DNA of 64,000 nucleotides from Neisseria subflava (GCF_024205705.1 NZ_CP073115.1:496001-560000), one strand, 5' to 3'; shown: positions 34,547-43,460, numbered from the stretch's first letter. Translations and numbers: made by a program. Notes: generated by a model not told the origin, from the letters alone.

Positions 34547-35314
34547 ATGGCATTGGCAAAACGAATTATTCCTTGTCTGGATGTAAAAGACGGCCGCGTG
34601 GTAAAAGGCGTCAACTTTTTGGGTTTGCGAGATGCAGGCAATCCGGTTGACGTTGCCAAACGCTACAATGATGAAGGTGCGGATGAGTTGACCTTTTTGG
34701 ACATCACCGCTTCCAGCGACAATCGCGATACTATTTTGCACGTTATCGAGGCGGTCGCTTCGCAAGTTTTTATTCCATTGACAGTCGGCGGCGGTGTGCG
34801 TACGGTTGCCGATATCCGCCGCCTGCTCAATGCCGGTGCCGATAAGGCCAGCATCAATACGGCTGCCGTAACCAATCCTGATTTGGTCAACGAAGCGGCC
34901 GGTTTTTTTGGTTCGCAAGCGATTGTCGTTGCTGTCGATGCCAAAGCGGTCAACCCTGAAAACACCCGTTGGGCAATTTTTACCCACGGCGGACGTAATC
35001 CGACCGGTTTGGATGCGGTGGAATGGGCTGTCGAAATGCAGCGGCGCGGCGCGGGCGAGATTTTGCTGACCAGCATGGACCGGGACGGCACCAAGCAAGG
35101 TTTCAACCTGCCGTTGACACGCGCGGTCAGTGAAGCGGTCGATATTCCGGTCATTGCTTCCGGCGGCGTCGGTTCGGTTCAACACTTGGTGGACGGTATT
35201 AAAGAAGGGAAGGCCGATGCGGTATTGGCCGCCAGTATTTTCCACTTTGGCGAAGCGAGTATCTGCGAAGCAAAACTGGCCATGCGCGAAGCAGGAATCG
35301 AAGTGCGTTTGTGA
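34547..35314 (+). CDS. hisF: Imidazole glycerol phosphate synthase cyclase subunit
   Basis: A 255-residue TIM barrel that joins ammonia from HisH with PRFAR to give IGP and AICAR. MALAKRIIPCLDVKDGRVVK carries the catalytic Asp 11; the second Asp is in LLTSMDRDGTKQGFN (about residue 130). ASGGVGSVQHL and VLAASIFHFGE form the phosphate sites. ATG 34547 is chosen over TTG 34541 because it begins the conserved sequence and has AAGAGG upstream. Confidence 0.96.
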   Translation: MALAKRIIPCLDVKDGRVVKGVNFLGLRDAGNPVDVAKRYNDEGADELTFLDITASSDNRDTILHVIEAVASQVFIPLTVGGGVRTVADIRRLLNAGADKASINTAAVTNPDLVNEAAGFFGSQAIVVAVDAKAVNPENTRWAIFTHGGRNPTGLDAVEWAVEMQRRGAGEILLTSMDRDGTKQGFNLPLTRAVSEAVDIPVIASGGVGSVQHLVDGIKEGKADAVLAASIFHFGEASICEAKLAMREAGIEVRL

Positions 35315-35358
35315 TTGCTACCCAAAGGCCGTCTGAAAAATATGGGAGAAAGACGCGA

Positions 35359-35766
35359 ATGTCGAATATAAACGAAACGCTGCTGAATGCCGTAAAATTT
35401 GATGAAAAAGGTTTGGTTTGCGCCATTGCCCAAGATTGGCAGACACGCCGTGTGCTGATGGTTGCCTGGATGAACGCCGAAGCCCTGCAAAAAACCGTAG
35501 AAACCGGTTTTGCCCACTATTACAGCCGTTCCCGCCAAAAACAATGGATGAAGGGCGAAGAGTCCGGGCATACGCAAAAAGTACACGAATTGCGCCTGGA
35601 TTGCGATGGCGACGCTGTGGTTATGTTGATTGAACAAAACGGCGGCATTGCCTGTCATACCGGGCGCGAAAGCTGCTTTTACAAAGTTTGGCAAGAGGGC
35701 GCATGGCAGACAGTGGATGCTGTGTTGAAAGACGAAGAAGCGATTTACGGACATAAATATCCTTAA
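35359..35766 (+). CDS. hisI: Phosphoribosyl-AMP cyclohydrolase
   Basis: A 135-residue zinc enzyme opening the purine ring of PR-AMP. Motifs: VLMVAWMNAEAL, THYYSRSRQKQW-like AHYYSRSRQKQWMKGEESGH, DCDGDAVVMLIEQNG and CHTGRESCFY with metal-binding Cys. HisE is separate here. A DUS lies in the 44-base gap after hisF. Confidence 0.95.
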   Translation: MSNINETLLNAVKFDEKGLVCAIAQDWQTRRVLMVAWMNAEALQKTVETGFAHYYSRSRQKQWMKGEESGHTQKVHELRLDCDGDAVVMLIEQNGGIACHTGRESCFYKVWQEGAWQTVDAVLKDEEAIYGHKYP

Positions 35767-35797
35767 GGCCGTCTGAAAGAAATAAGAGAAACCGACC

Positions 35798-36121
35798 ATG
35801 ACCGATACCATCCTTACCCAAATCCAAAACGTCATCGATTCGCGTAAAGGCGGCGATCCCGATGCTTCTTACGTTGCCCAACTGTTGCACAAAGGCGAAG
35901 ACAAGATTTTGAAAAAAGTCATCGAGGAAGCAGGTGAAACCTTGATGGCCTCTAAAGATGGCGGCGGCGAACATTTGGTTTACGAAGTGGCAGATTTGTG
36001 GTTTCACACCATGGTTTTATTGGCGCATCACGGATTGCGTGCCGAAGATGTGGTCAACGAGCTTGCGCGCCGTCAAGGTTTGTCGGGATTGGTGGAAAAA
36101 GCTTCTCGCAAAGAATCTTGA
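35798..36121 (+). CDS. hisE: Phosphoribosyl-ATP pyrophosphatase
   Basis: A 107-residue all-helical MazG-type enzyme releasing pyrophosphate from PR-ATP. Signature: DASYVAQLLHKGEDKILKKV followed by IEEAGETLMASKDG and EVADLWFHTMVLLAHHGL with the Glu/Asp metal ligands. It ends the his block in this window. Confidence 0.95.
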   Translation: MTDTILTQIQNVIDSRKGGDPDASYVAQLLHKGEDKILKKVIEEAGETLMASKDGGGEHLVYEVADLWFHTMVLLAHHGLRAEDVVNELARRQGLSGLVEKASRKES

Positions 36122-36238
36122 ATTTATATTACAATCCCGTATTTGACCTGTTTCAGAATCCGTCTCTTGGGGAAAAACGATTTCACTTTGTTTAGCGAAA
36201 CCCGTTGCACCCGTTTTCAGACGGCCATTGGAGCCATT

Positions 36239-36562
36239 ATGGATAATTGTATTTTCTGCAAAATCGCCGCCAAAGATATTCCGGCACAAACCGTTTACGA
36301 AGACGATGAGATGCTTTGTTTCAAAGACATCCGCCCTGCCGCGCCGGTACATCTGCTGCTGATTCCGAAAGTACACTTCGATTCACTGGCACACGCCACT
36401 GCCGAACATCAAACCCTGTTGGGTAAAATGATGTTGAAAGTCCCTCAAATCGCTCAAGAGGCAGGTTTGACCGACGGTTTCAAAACCCTGGTCAACACAG
36501 GTAAAGGCGGCGGACAGGAAGTCTTCCACCTGCATATCCATATCATGGGTACGCCCGCATAA
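36239..36562 (+). CDS. hinT: HIT-family nucleotide-binding protein (HinT)
   Basis: A 107-residue purine nucleoside phosphoramidase. MDNCIFCKIAAKDIPAQTVY matches the Hint N-terminus, and the histidine triad is EVFHLHIHIMGTP near the C-terminus. ATG 36239 is preferred over upstream in-frame codons, which encode a non-conserved leader containing a DUS. Confidence 0.93.
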   Translation: MDNCIFCKIAAKDIPAQTVYEDDEMLCFKDIRPAAPVHLLLIPKVHFDSLAHATAEHQTLLGKMMLKVPQIAQEAGLTDGFKTLVNTGKGGGQEVFHLHIHIMGTPA

Positions 36563-36603
36563 TTATTATCTCTTTTTAAATTAAACAAATTCAAGGATTT
36601 ATC

Positions 36604-36861
36604 ATGGGTAGCTTCTCTCTTTGGCACTGGATTATCGTACTGATTATTGTCGTTTTGGTATTCGGTACCAAAAAATTGCGCAACGTCGGCAAAGACCTCG
36701 GCGGCGCAGTGCATGACTTCAAACAAGGCCTGAACGAAGGTACAGACGGCAAAGATGCCAAAAAGACGAAGTCATCGAACACAAAAAAGACGAAGACAAA
36801 GCATAATCCATGTTTGATTTCGGTTTGGGCGAATTGCTGCTGGTCGGTGTTGTCGCCCTGA
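36604..36861 (+). CDS. tatA: Sec-independent translocase protein TatA, C-terminal tail out of frame
   Basis: The pore-forming Tat component: a single membrane helix (WHWIIVLIIVVLVFG) then the amphipathic helix KKLRNVGKDLGGAVHDFKQG. After DGKDAK the expected acidic tail (KDEVIEHKKDEDKA, stop at 36804-36806, total 67 residues) is in the next frame. The present frame runs on with a basic tail and overlaps tatB to 36861 (85 residues). One A missing from the A5 run at 36760-36764 explains it. The functional helices are upstream of the break, so TatA may still work even if the change is real. Confidence 0.85.
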   Translation: MGSFSLWHWIIVLIIVVLVFGTKKLRNVGKDLGGAVHDFKQGLNEGTDGKDAKKTKSSNTKKTKTKHNPCLISVWANCCWSVLSP

Positions 36862-37472
36862 TAGTGCTTGGCCCCGAACGTCTGCCGCAAGCCGCGCGCA
36901 CGGCCGGGCGTTTGGTCGGTAAATTGCAAGGCTTCGTCAACAACGTCAAGCAGGAGCTCAACACTCAGGCTGAGTTGGACGAATTGCGCAAAGTCAAGCA
37001 GGAATTTGAAGCTGCTGCTTCGGAGTTTCGCGACGGTATCAAAGACTTGGGCAACGATGCACAAAAAAATCTGAGCGATATTTCAGACGGCCTTAAGCCG
37101 TGGGAACGCCTGCCCGAACAGAAAACGCCTGCCGATTTTGGTGTGGACGAGTTGGGTAATCCTTTGTCGGATTTGGCTTCAAACGGTACAGAGAACGAAA
37201 GTGCAATCCAAGCTTCTGAGCAGGGTGGGGCAGTACAAACCCAAGAGCTTGTCGAGGCTGAAAATGCCGAGTCCGAGCAAGACCGCGCTTGGCGTGAGTA
37301 TTTGACGGCTTCAGTTTCACCTGCTCCTGCGGTTGAAGTCAGCTATATCGAATCCCCTGTTGCCGATGTTCCTCCGCTGCATACGACTTCTTTGCGTAAG
37401 CAGGCGATGAGCCGCAAACGCGATATGCGCCCGAAATTCCACGCTAAGCCCAAACTGCGCGTCCGTAAGTAA
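36810..37472 (+). CDS. tatB: Sec-independent translocase protein TatB
   Basis: A 220-residue Tat receptor component. It starts MFDFGLGELLLVGVVALIVL (membrane helix) then GPERLPQAARTAGRLVGKLQ (amphipathic helix) and a long acidic, variable tail ending in a basic cluster. It would begin three bases after the restored tatA stop. A DUS lies within the tail coding region (37083-37092). Confidence 0.95.
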   Translation: MFDFGLGELLLVGVVALIVLGPERLPQAARTAGRLVGKLQGFVNNVKQELNTQAELDELRKVKQEFEAAASEFRDGIKDLGNDAQKNLSDISDGLKPWERLPEQKTPADFGVDELGNPLSDLASNGTENESAIQASEQGGAVQTQELVEAENAESEQDRAWREYLTASVSPAPAVEVSYIESPVADVPPLHTTSLRKQAMSRKRDMRPKFHAKPKLRVRK

Positions 37473-37475
37473 AAA

Positions 37476-38264
37476 GTGAGTCAACCGGTGTCCGAACCTC
37501 AACACGAACAACCCGTCCAACCGCTTATCGAGCATCTTCTCGAGCTGCGCCGCCGCATGATGTGGATCGTCATCGGTATCGTCGTCTGCTTCTTGGGCAT
37601 GATGCCGTTTGCCCAGCAGCTCTATACTTTTGTTGCAGAACCATTGATGGCCAATCTGCCTAAAGATACCAGCATGATTGCGACCGATGTGATCGCGCCG
37701 TTTTTTGTGCCGGTCAAGGTTACCCTGATGGCGGCGTTTCTGCTGTCCTTGCCGCACACGCTGTATCAAGTCTGGGCGTTTGTCGCCCCGGCTTTATACC
37801 AAAACGAAAAGCGTTTGATTACGCCGCTGGTGTTGTCCAGCGTAACGCTTTTCTTCGTCGGTATGGCGTTTGCCTATTTTTTGGTATTTCCCGTTATTTT
37901 CAAATTCTTGGCTGGTGTAACCCCTGTCGGCGTCAATATGGCGACCGATATCGACAAATACCTGTCCTTTATTTTGGGCATGTTTGTCGCATTTGGTACG
38001 ACGTTTGAAGTGCCCGTTGTTGTGGTGTTGCTTGCAAAAATGGGCATTGTTTCGACCGCTCAGCTTAAGAACGCCCGTCCGTATGTTATCGTGGGTGCGT
38101 TTATCGTGGCCGCAATCATCACGCCGCCTGACGTAATTTCCCAAACCCTGCTTGCCGTTCCGCTGATTCTGCTCTACGAAGCTGGTATTTGGTTCAGCCG
38201 TTTTGCCAAAGCGAAAACGCAGCAGGAAGATGAGGATACACCGCAACCACCGGCAGAAGTTTAA
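37476..38264 (+). CDS. tatC: Sec-independent translocase protein TatC
   Basis: A 262-residue protein with six helices that recognises twin-arginine signals. Signature HLLELRRRMMWIVIGIV, EKRLITPLVLSSVTLFFVGM, FILGMFVAFGTTFEVPVVVV and RPYVIVGAFIVAAIITPPDVISQ. The start is GTG three bases after tatB. NosZ and NosX in this window carry Tat signals and depend on this system. Confidence 0.95.
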   Translation: MSQPVSEPQHEQPVQPLIEHLLELRRRMMWIVIGIVVCFLGMMPFAQQLYTFVAEPLMANLPKDTSMIATDVIAPFFVPVKVTLMAAFLLSLPHTLYQVWAFVAPALYQNEKRLITPLVLSSVTLFFVGMAFAYFLVFPVIFKFLAGVTPVGVNMATDIDKYLSFILGMFVAFGTTFEVPVVVVLLAKMGIVSTAQLKNARPYVIVGAFIVAAIITPPDVISQTLLAVPLILLYEAGIWFSRFAKAKTQQEDEDTPQPPAEV

Positions 38265-38270
38265 GAATCA

Positions 38271-38300
38271 AGGCCGTCTGAAGAATTTTTCAGACGGCCT
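38271..38300. terminator. Inverted DUS terminator of tatABC
   Basis: AGGCCGTCTGAAGAA with its complementary arm TTTCAGACGGCCT directly past tatC. Confidence 0.82.
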
Positions 38301-38339
38301 TTGTATCATGGCACTTTCAGTTTTTAAGAAAAAGCATGA

Positions 38340-38526
38340 TGAATGTTCGGGGAATCGTAAAACATTACTGTCCAGATTCTTTTGATTCGGCTAAAATTTT
38401 TGACCGAGGATTTTGCCGAAATCGAAGCAGTAATGCGTAACAGTCCCTCATGCCTCAATGGGCTGGATTTTAATACCAAACTGCCGGAATTACGTTTGGG
38501 AAATGGGGTGATTTTTACCAAGGCAT
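38340..38526 (+). pseudogene. Unidentified gene remnant
   Basis: Two overlapping partial frames, MMNVRGIVKHYCPDSFDSAK and, one base off, LTEDFAEIEAVMRNSPSCLN continuing to GNGVIFTKA, read as one protein-like sequence if one T is removed from the T5 run near 38396. The second part faintly recalls phage tail X or LysM-like small proteins, but I cannot name it. There is no clear ribosome site, and it lies between two DUS terminators. Confidence 0.3.
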
Positions 38527-38595
38527 AAGCCGAAAATACTTGATTTTAGGTAATTGAAAAAATATTCGTTTCTATTTTATCGAGAAGAATGATGT

Positions 38596-38631
38596 CAGGC
38601 CGTCTGAAAATTAACTACGTTTCAGACGGCC
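38596..38631. terminator. Second inverted DUS terminator in the tatC-gntP gap
   Basis: AGGCCGTCTGAAA and complement followed by TTTTTG. Confidence 0.75.
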
Positions 38632-38821
38632 TTTTTGTCACCCTTGTTTTTCGTTGTAATCCTTATTTATCAAGCATCTTACAAAAAGGGTTTTGAAAAA
38701 GAGAAGTTTATATTTTGACTAAATCCAGCCGTATGAATCCATAGTGAAATGTGTTATCTTATCTACGTGTGTTAAGAAACATTAATAAGTTTGTATTTTT
38801 CTTACAGAGAAAGGCTTCAAA

Positions 38822-40207
38822 ATGGATGGATGGACTCAAACGCTGAGTGCCGGTACTTTGCTCGGTATTGCCGCAGCAGCGATTTTGCTGATCTTGATTT
38901 TGATTGTAAAACTGCGCGTTCATGCCTTGCTGACGTTGGTATTGGTCAGCCTGCTGACTGCCATCGTAACAGGTCTGCCTATGGGCAGCATTGTTAATGA
39001 TGTATTGGTCAAAAACTTCGGCGGTACGCTCGGCAGCGTGGCGTTGTTGGTCGGTTTGGGCGCAATGCTCGGCCGTTTGGTGGAAACTTCCGGCGGTGCC
39101 CAGTCTTTGGCGGATGCGCTGATTCGGATTTTCGGTGAGAATCGTGCGCCATTTGCTTTAGGCGTAGCTTCTTTGATTTTCGGTTTTCCGATTTTCTTTG
39201 ATGCCGGTTTGGTGGTGATGTTGCCGATTGTGTTTGCAACGGCACGCCGCATGAAGCAAACTGTTTTGCCCTATGCGTTGGCATCTATTGGCGCATTTTC
39301 CGTCATGCACGTTTTCCTGCCGCCTCATCCCGGCCCGATTGCCGCTTCTGAATTTTATGGCGCAAATATTGGTCAACTGCTGATTTTGGGTTTGCCTGTT
39401 ACCTTGATTACTTGGTATTTCAGCGGCTATTTATTGGGTAAGATTTTGGGCCGCAGCATCCATGTGCCCGTTCCTGATCTGCTCAGCGGCGGTACGCAAG
39501 ATAACGACCAACCGAAAGCGCCTGCAAAGGCATCTACCGTCGTCGGTATTATGCTGATTCCTATGCTGTTGATTTTCTTGAATACCGGTTTATCTACTTT
39601 GATCAGCGAGAAAATGGTCAGTGCGGATGAGGGCTGGGTGCAGTTTGCCCGAATGCTCGGTTCGACCCCAATTGCTTTGCTGATTTCTGTTTTGGTAGCC
39701 CTGTATGTATTGGGTAGCAAACGTGGCGAAAAAGCCAGTGCATTGGAGAAAACCATCGATGGCGCATTGGGCCCGGTTTGTTCGGTCATTTTGATTACCG
39801 GTGCAGGCGGTATGTTCGGCGGCGTGTTGCGTGCCTCCGGTATCGGTAAGGCTTTGGCAGACAGTATGGCAGACTTAGGTATTCCTGTTTTACTGGGTTG
39901 TTTCTTGGTGGCTTTGGCTTTGCGTATTGCGCAAGGTTCTGCGACCGTTGCATTGACTACCGCTGCCGCGTTAATGGCACCGGCCGTTGCGGCGGCAGGT
40001 TTCAGCGATTGGCAGATTACTTGCGTAGTCTTGGCTACGGCGGCAGGTTCCGTTGGTTGCAGCCACTTTAACGACTCCGGCTTCTGGCTTGTCGGCCGTC
40101 TGTTGAATATGGATGTGCCGACGACCTTGAAGACATGGACAGTCAACCAAACACTTATCGCACTCATCGGTTTTGCTTTATCGTCAGTGTTGTTTGTTTT
40201 GGTTTAA
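38822..40207 (+). CDS. GntP-family gluconate permease
   Basis: A 461-residue proton-coupled transporter with about 12-14 helices. GntP-family landmarks are LGAMLGRLVETSGGAQSLAD, GFPIFFDAGLVVMLPI, HVFLPPHPGPIAASEFYGAN, RIAQGSATVALTTAAALMAP and GCSHFNDSGFWLVG. Gluconokinase follows in the same direction (90 bases), forming a gluconate uptake and phosphorylation unit feeding the Entner-Doudoroff or pentose phosphate route. No repressor gene is beside it. Confidence 0.92.
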   Translation: MDGWTQTLSAGTLLGIAAAAILLILILIVKLRVHALLTLVLVSLLTAIVTGLPMGSIVNDVLVKNFGGTLGSVALLVGLGAMLGRLVETSGGAQSLADALIRIFGENRAPFALGVASLIFGFPIFFDAGLVVMLPIVFATARRMKQTVLPYALASIGAFSVMHVFLPPHPGPIAASEFYGANIGQLLILGLPVTLITWYFSGYLLGKILGRSIHVPVPDLLSGGTQDNDQPKAPAKASTVVGIMLIPMLLIFLNTGLSTLISEKMVSADEGWVQFARMLGSTPIALLISVLVALYVLGSKRGEKASALEKTIDGALGPVCSVILITGAGGMFGGVLRASGIGKALADSMADLGIPVLLGCFLVALALRIAQGSATVALTTAAALMAPAVAAAGFSDWQITCVVLATAAGSVGCSHFNDSGFWLVGRLLNMDVPTTLKTWTVNQTLIALIGFALSSVLFVLV

Positions 40208-40297
40208 TCGGAAGAATGGGTGGATAGTGTTTTTGAGATAACACAATCCGCCCGTTTTTAAATACCGTTAAAATCTAGATAAACAAGGAGTAGAAAA

Positions 40298-40816
40298 ATG
40301 ACGACACATTTTGTCATGATGGGCGTGTGCGGTTGCGGTAAAACTACTGCCGCGCTGTCTTTGCAAAAACATCTCAACCAATGTCCGTATGCCGAAGGCG
40401 ATGATTTCCATACACAAGCCAATCGCGACAAGATGGGTGCCGGTATTCCGTTGACGGATGAAGACCGCTATCCATGGCTGGGCAATTTGCGTGACTGGAT
40501 GACGGAGCAGGCAAAAAACGGGGAAAAATATTCTATCGTTACTTGTTCCGCACTCAAGCATCACTATCGCGATATTCTGCGTGGTGCGGAAGGGAAGGTG
40601 GCTTTTATTCATCTGACTCCGCCTCAAACAATCAATCTTGAACGTATGCTGTCGCGTCAAGGGCATTATATGAAAGCCGGTATGCTGGATTCGCAGCTAG
40701 AGATTTTGGAAGAGCTGGGTACTGATGAGTACGGTGTCAAAATCGACAATCCGGGTTCGCCTGAAGCCGTTGAGGCAGATATTGTGAACTGGGTGAAAGC
40801 GCAAGGCTTGATTTAG
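40298..40816 (+). CDS. gntK: Gluconokinase
   Basis: A 172-residue P-loop kinase making 6-phosphogluconate. Walker A is GVCGCGKTT (residues 7-15), followed by EGDDFHTQANRDKMGAGIPL and TDEDRYPWL, then SALKHHYRDILRG and LSRQGHYMKAGMLDSQLEIL. Length and motifs are those of the GntK/IdnK group. Confidence 0.94.
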   Translation: MTTHFVMMGVCGCGKTTAALSLQKHLNQCPYAEGDDFHTQANRDKMGAGIPLTDEDRYPWLGNLRDWMTEQAKNGEKYSIVTCSALKHHYRDILRGAEGKVAFIHLTPPQTINLERMLSRQGHYMKAGMLDSQLEILEELGTDEYGVKIDNPGSPEAVEADIVNWVKAQGLI

Positions 40817-40834
40817 TAATGATCAGAAATGGAA

Positions 40835-40862
40835 AGGCCGTCTGAAAGATTTCAGACGGCCT
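40835..40862. terminator. Inverted DUS terminator, gntK / dtd
   Basis: AGGCCGTCTGAAA and complement followed by TTTTT; shared by the convergent genes gntK and dtd. Confidence 0.85.
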
Positions 40863-40875
40863 TTTTCGATGGGAT

Positions 40876-41337
40876 TTAGAATGTTTTTTGCGAGTCAAGC
40901 AATAAGGTAACCGGCCCGTCATTGCAAAGGGAAACCTGCATATGGGTTTGGAATCTGCCGGTTTCGACAGTCAATCCATGTTCGCGTAGAAGTTGTGCGG
41001 TGTATTGATAAAGCTTATCGGCTTGTTCTGCGGGCGCGGCATTGGAGAAAGATGGGCGGCGGCCGCTGCGCGCATCGGCGTAAAGGGTAAACTGGGAAAC
41101 CAGCAATATCGAGCCGCCGACATCTTTGAGCGATAAATTTAATTTGCCGTTTTCATCTTCAAAGATACGCAGGTTGGCGGTTTTGTCTGCAATGTATTTG
41201 GCGTCTGTTTCTGTATCGGTATGGGTAACGCCGAGCAATATCATAAATCCGTTGTCGATTTTGCCGCAGGTTTCGCAGGAGTTTTCGGACAAAACGTCAA
41301 CTTTGGCTTGGGTAACTTTTTGGATAACGGCGCGCAT
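40876..41337 (-). CDS. dtd: D-aminoacyl-tRNA deacylase
   Basis: A 153-residue proofreading enzyme that hydrolyses D-aminoacyl-tRNA. MRAVIQKVTQAKVDVLSE at the start, SQFTLYADARSGRRPSF in the middle and the Gly-cisPro motif NDGPVTLLLDS near the end are diagnostic. Confidence 0.95.
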   Translation of the reverse strand: MRAVIQKVTQAKVDVLSENSCETCGKIDNGFMILLGVTHTDTETDAKYIADKTANLRIFEDENGKLNLSLKDVGGSILLVSQFTLYADARSGRRPSFSNAAPAEQADKLYQYTAQLLREHGLTVETGRFQTHMQVSLCNDGPVTLLLDSQKTF

Positions 41338-41435
41338 GATGTTTTTGAATAAAAGAAGTTTGTAAAAAAGGGCGTAAAAGACACGCCCTTTGGGTTGGAG
41401 TATGGTCTCAGACGGCCTGAAACCATTGAATTAAT

Positions 41436-42200
41436 TTACGGAGTAATGCCGTTTTCTTTCAAGATACGTTCGATCTGATTCTCGACTTTTTCTCGTTTGA
41501 CAGCTTGGGCAATCTGATTGCGCACCAGTTCGAAAGGTTCGGCATTAGGATTACGCTCTACTGCACTGAGTTTAAACAGATAAAAACGGTTTTCCATCTG
41601 AATAGGCTCATGCGTTACGTCGCCTCGGGTCATGTCGGAAAAAGCAACGGCCAGTTGGGGAGGAAGCTGTTGCGGAGAAATGAAGCCGTCAAATTCTTGT
41701 TCTGGGTTAGGATAGCGCTTCATCAGCTCTTCGAATGACAAGCCTTTGAGCAACAGTTCTTGCGCGGCGCGTACTTCGTCGGCTGAAGCAAAGCTGACTT
41801 GTTGCAGCTTGATAATGCGTGTTTGCTGGTCGTAGAAACGGCGCAACTCGGCATCGTCAACTGCGGTTTGACGTTCTAGATAAGCAGCGTATTGGTTGGC
41901 ATAGAATTCAGCTTCGACGTTTTTAAACTGATTCTGCACTTCCGCATCTTTGTCCAAACCAGCTTTGATGGCTTCATTTTTCAAGATTTCCAAAGTCTGC
42001 AAACGTGTAACCACATCTTTGCGGATTGCCTGACCATCGGGTTTGGCAGTCTGGTTGGGATGTTGATCGGCCTGTCTCAATACTTCGGCAACCATGCTGT
42101 CGATACGGGCGGGATCGATTTCAGGTGCTTTGGCGGTTGCCAAACCGACGGTTGATAGGGCGAGGATAGCCAAAACGGCAGTTTTGGGCTTGATGTTCAT
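41436..42200 (-). CDS. Periplasmic peptidyl-prolyl isomerase, parvulin-like (second copy)
   Basis: 254 residues: a signal peptide (MNIKPKTAVLAILALSTVGL, cleaved near TAKA), an N-terminal SurA-like helical chaperone region (about 30-130) and a PPIC parvulin domain (QVSFASADEVRAAQELLLKG, FDGFISPQQLPPQLAVAFSD). It probably assists folding of exported or outer-membrane proteins. It follows its paralogue in a tandem arrangement with a 44-base gap. Confidence 0.85.
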   Translation of the reverse strand: MNIKPKTAVLAILALSTVGLATAKAPEIDPARIDSMVAEVLRQADQHPNQTAKPDGQAIRKDVVTRLQTLEILKNEAIKAGLDKDAEVQNQFKNVEAEFYANQYAAYLERQTAVDDAELRRFYDQQTRIIKLQQVSFASADEVRAAQELLLKGLSFEELMKRYPNPEQEFDGFISPQQLPPQLAVAFSDMTRGDVTHEPIQMENRFYLFKLSAVERNPNAEPFELVRNQIAQAVKREKVENQIERILKENGITP

Positions 42201-42244
42201 GTGAGTTCCTTATTGCCCGCCGCCATCACGGCGGGCACGTTATA

Positions 42245-43117
42245 TTATTTGTTGACTTTGATGCTGGCTTTTTTCAGCAATGATTGAATCGCCGCATCAA
42301 CACGGGCTGCCTGTAAGTCGCTGCCAATCTCGTTTTTAGCGGTTTCGTAAGAAGGCACGGTAACGTTACGACGGTCATTGACATAGAAAACGGCATACAA
42401 ATTACCGTTTTGCAGCGGCGTTTTAGTGTGCGCACCTTTTTTCAGGTCTTTGACAGCAGCGTAAAGCGGAGGAGCTGATTCTTGCAAATCTTTAAGCGGA
42501 ACATAAGCTTTAGGGATGCCGCCGGCTTTTTTGGCCGCTTCGTCAATTGAGTATTGGTTCAATACCGAAACAAAGCTTTTTTTCGCGTCCAAATCGGCAA
42601 TGGCTTTTTGGGCATTGCTGCTGCTGTCGGTTAAGATTTCGCCCAGTTGGACTTCCTGAGTACCTTTATAGAAGTTGCTGAAGTCGTTGTAAGCGGCTTT
42701 GACATCTTTTTCTTGGACAGGATATTGACGGACGATATGCGCCGCGAAAGCTTGGCCTAACAAATCATTTTCGAAAACTGCCCATTCGGTTTTGAATGTG
42801 GCTTTTTTATCTGCACCTTGCTTGGCGGCATCGGCACGCGCTTGCTCCAATGCAGTTTTGAATTCAGCGCTTTGATCCAGTTTTAATTTTTTAGCTTCTT
42901 GGGTAACAACAGTGCTGATAACTTGGCGTTCAGTCAGCATTTGACGCAATTCAGGAGTGTCTTGAACGTTCGGGTTGCTGGCGCGTACGGAAGCAACTTG
43001 GTCATCGATAACGCTGCTGTCGATGGCTTGACCGTTGACGGTCACCAAAGTTTGGGCAAACAGGGTGCCGGTAGTCAGGGCAAGCATCAAGGCTGAAGCA
43101 AAGTAGGTTTTTTTCAT
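42245..43117 (-). CDS. Periplasmic peptidyl-prolyl isomerase, parvulin-like (first copy)
   Basis: 290 residues with signal peptide MKKTYFASALMLALTTGTLF cleaved near AQT, a SurA_N-like chaperone region and a rotamase domain (VQLGEILTDSSSNAQKAIAD, PLQNGNLYAVFYVNDRRN). The neighbouring gene encodes a shorter relative, so the pair likely arose by duplication. Probably in one operon with bolA, yciI and yciB. Confidence 0.85.
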   Translation of the reverse strand: MKKTYFASALMLALTTGTLFAQTLVTVNGQAIDSSVIDDQVASVRASNPNVQDTPELRQMLTERQVISTVVTQEAKKLKLDQSAEFKTALEQARADAAKQGADKKATFKTEWAVFENDLLGQAFAAHIVRQYPVQEKDVKAAYNDFSNFYKGTQEVQLGEILTDSSSNAQKAIADLDAKKSFVSVLNQYSIDEAAKKAGGIPKAYVPLKDLQESAPPLYAAVKDLKKGAHTKTPLQNGNLYAVFYVNDRRNVTVPSYETAKNEIGSDLQAARVDAAIQSLLKKASIKVNK

Positions 43118-43187
43118 CGTATTTCTCTTTTAAATAATGATTGGAAATAAATTAATGATTAGAAATCAAAGTTTAAGAGTAGTAATC

Positions 43188-43460
43188 TTAATGGAAGTAT
43201 TCGTCCGGCGTGGCCGCTTTGATACTGAGTGCATGAATCAGGCCGTCTGAAAACAAGTCCTGCAAAAACTGTTTAATCATACGTTGCCGCTGGAGACGGC
43301 CAATGTTTTCAAATGCGTTGCTGACCACCAATATCGCATAATGCCCGCCGCCTTTATTACCGGCATGGCCGGCATGCAGATGGCTTTCATCTTCAAAATC
43401 GAAGAACTCAGGCTCAAGCGTCCGCAGGCGTTCCTCGATAATTTGACGCATATTGCTCAT
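43188..43460 (-). CDS. BolA-family protein
   Basis: A 90-residue protein with the BolA fold: MRQIIEERLRTLEPEFF, SHLHAGHAGNKGGGHYAILV (the conserved His cluster), VVSNAFENIGRLQRQRMI and the C-terminal IHALSIKAATPDEY. BolA proteins act with monothiol glutaredoxins in Fe-S handling or as regulators. It overlaps yciI by four bases. A DUS lies in the coding sequence. Confidence 0.9.
   Translation of the reverse strand: MSNMRQIIEERLRTLEPEFFDFEDESHLHAGHAGNKGGGHYAILVVSNAFENIGRLQRQRMIKQFLQDLFSDGLIHALSIKAATPDEYFH

Larger units (their letters stand above)
38265..38821. other. 557-bp intergenic region with two inverted DUS terminators and a coding remnant
   Basis: Inverted DUS pairs at 38271-38300 and 38596-38631 bracket a stretch with fragments of coding character (38340-38526) and are followed by an AT-rich promoter region for the GntP permease. 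Confidence 0.6.

Noticed and set aside
38324..38521. Minus-strand ORF of 65 codons in the tatC-gntP gap.
   Set aside because: No ribosome site, low-complexity basic sequence, and the plus strand shows better coding character there.
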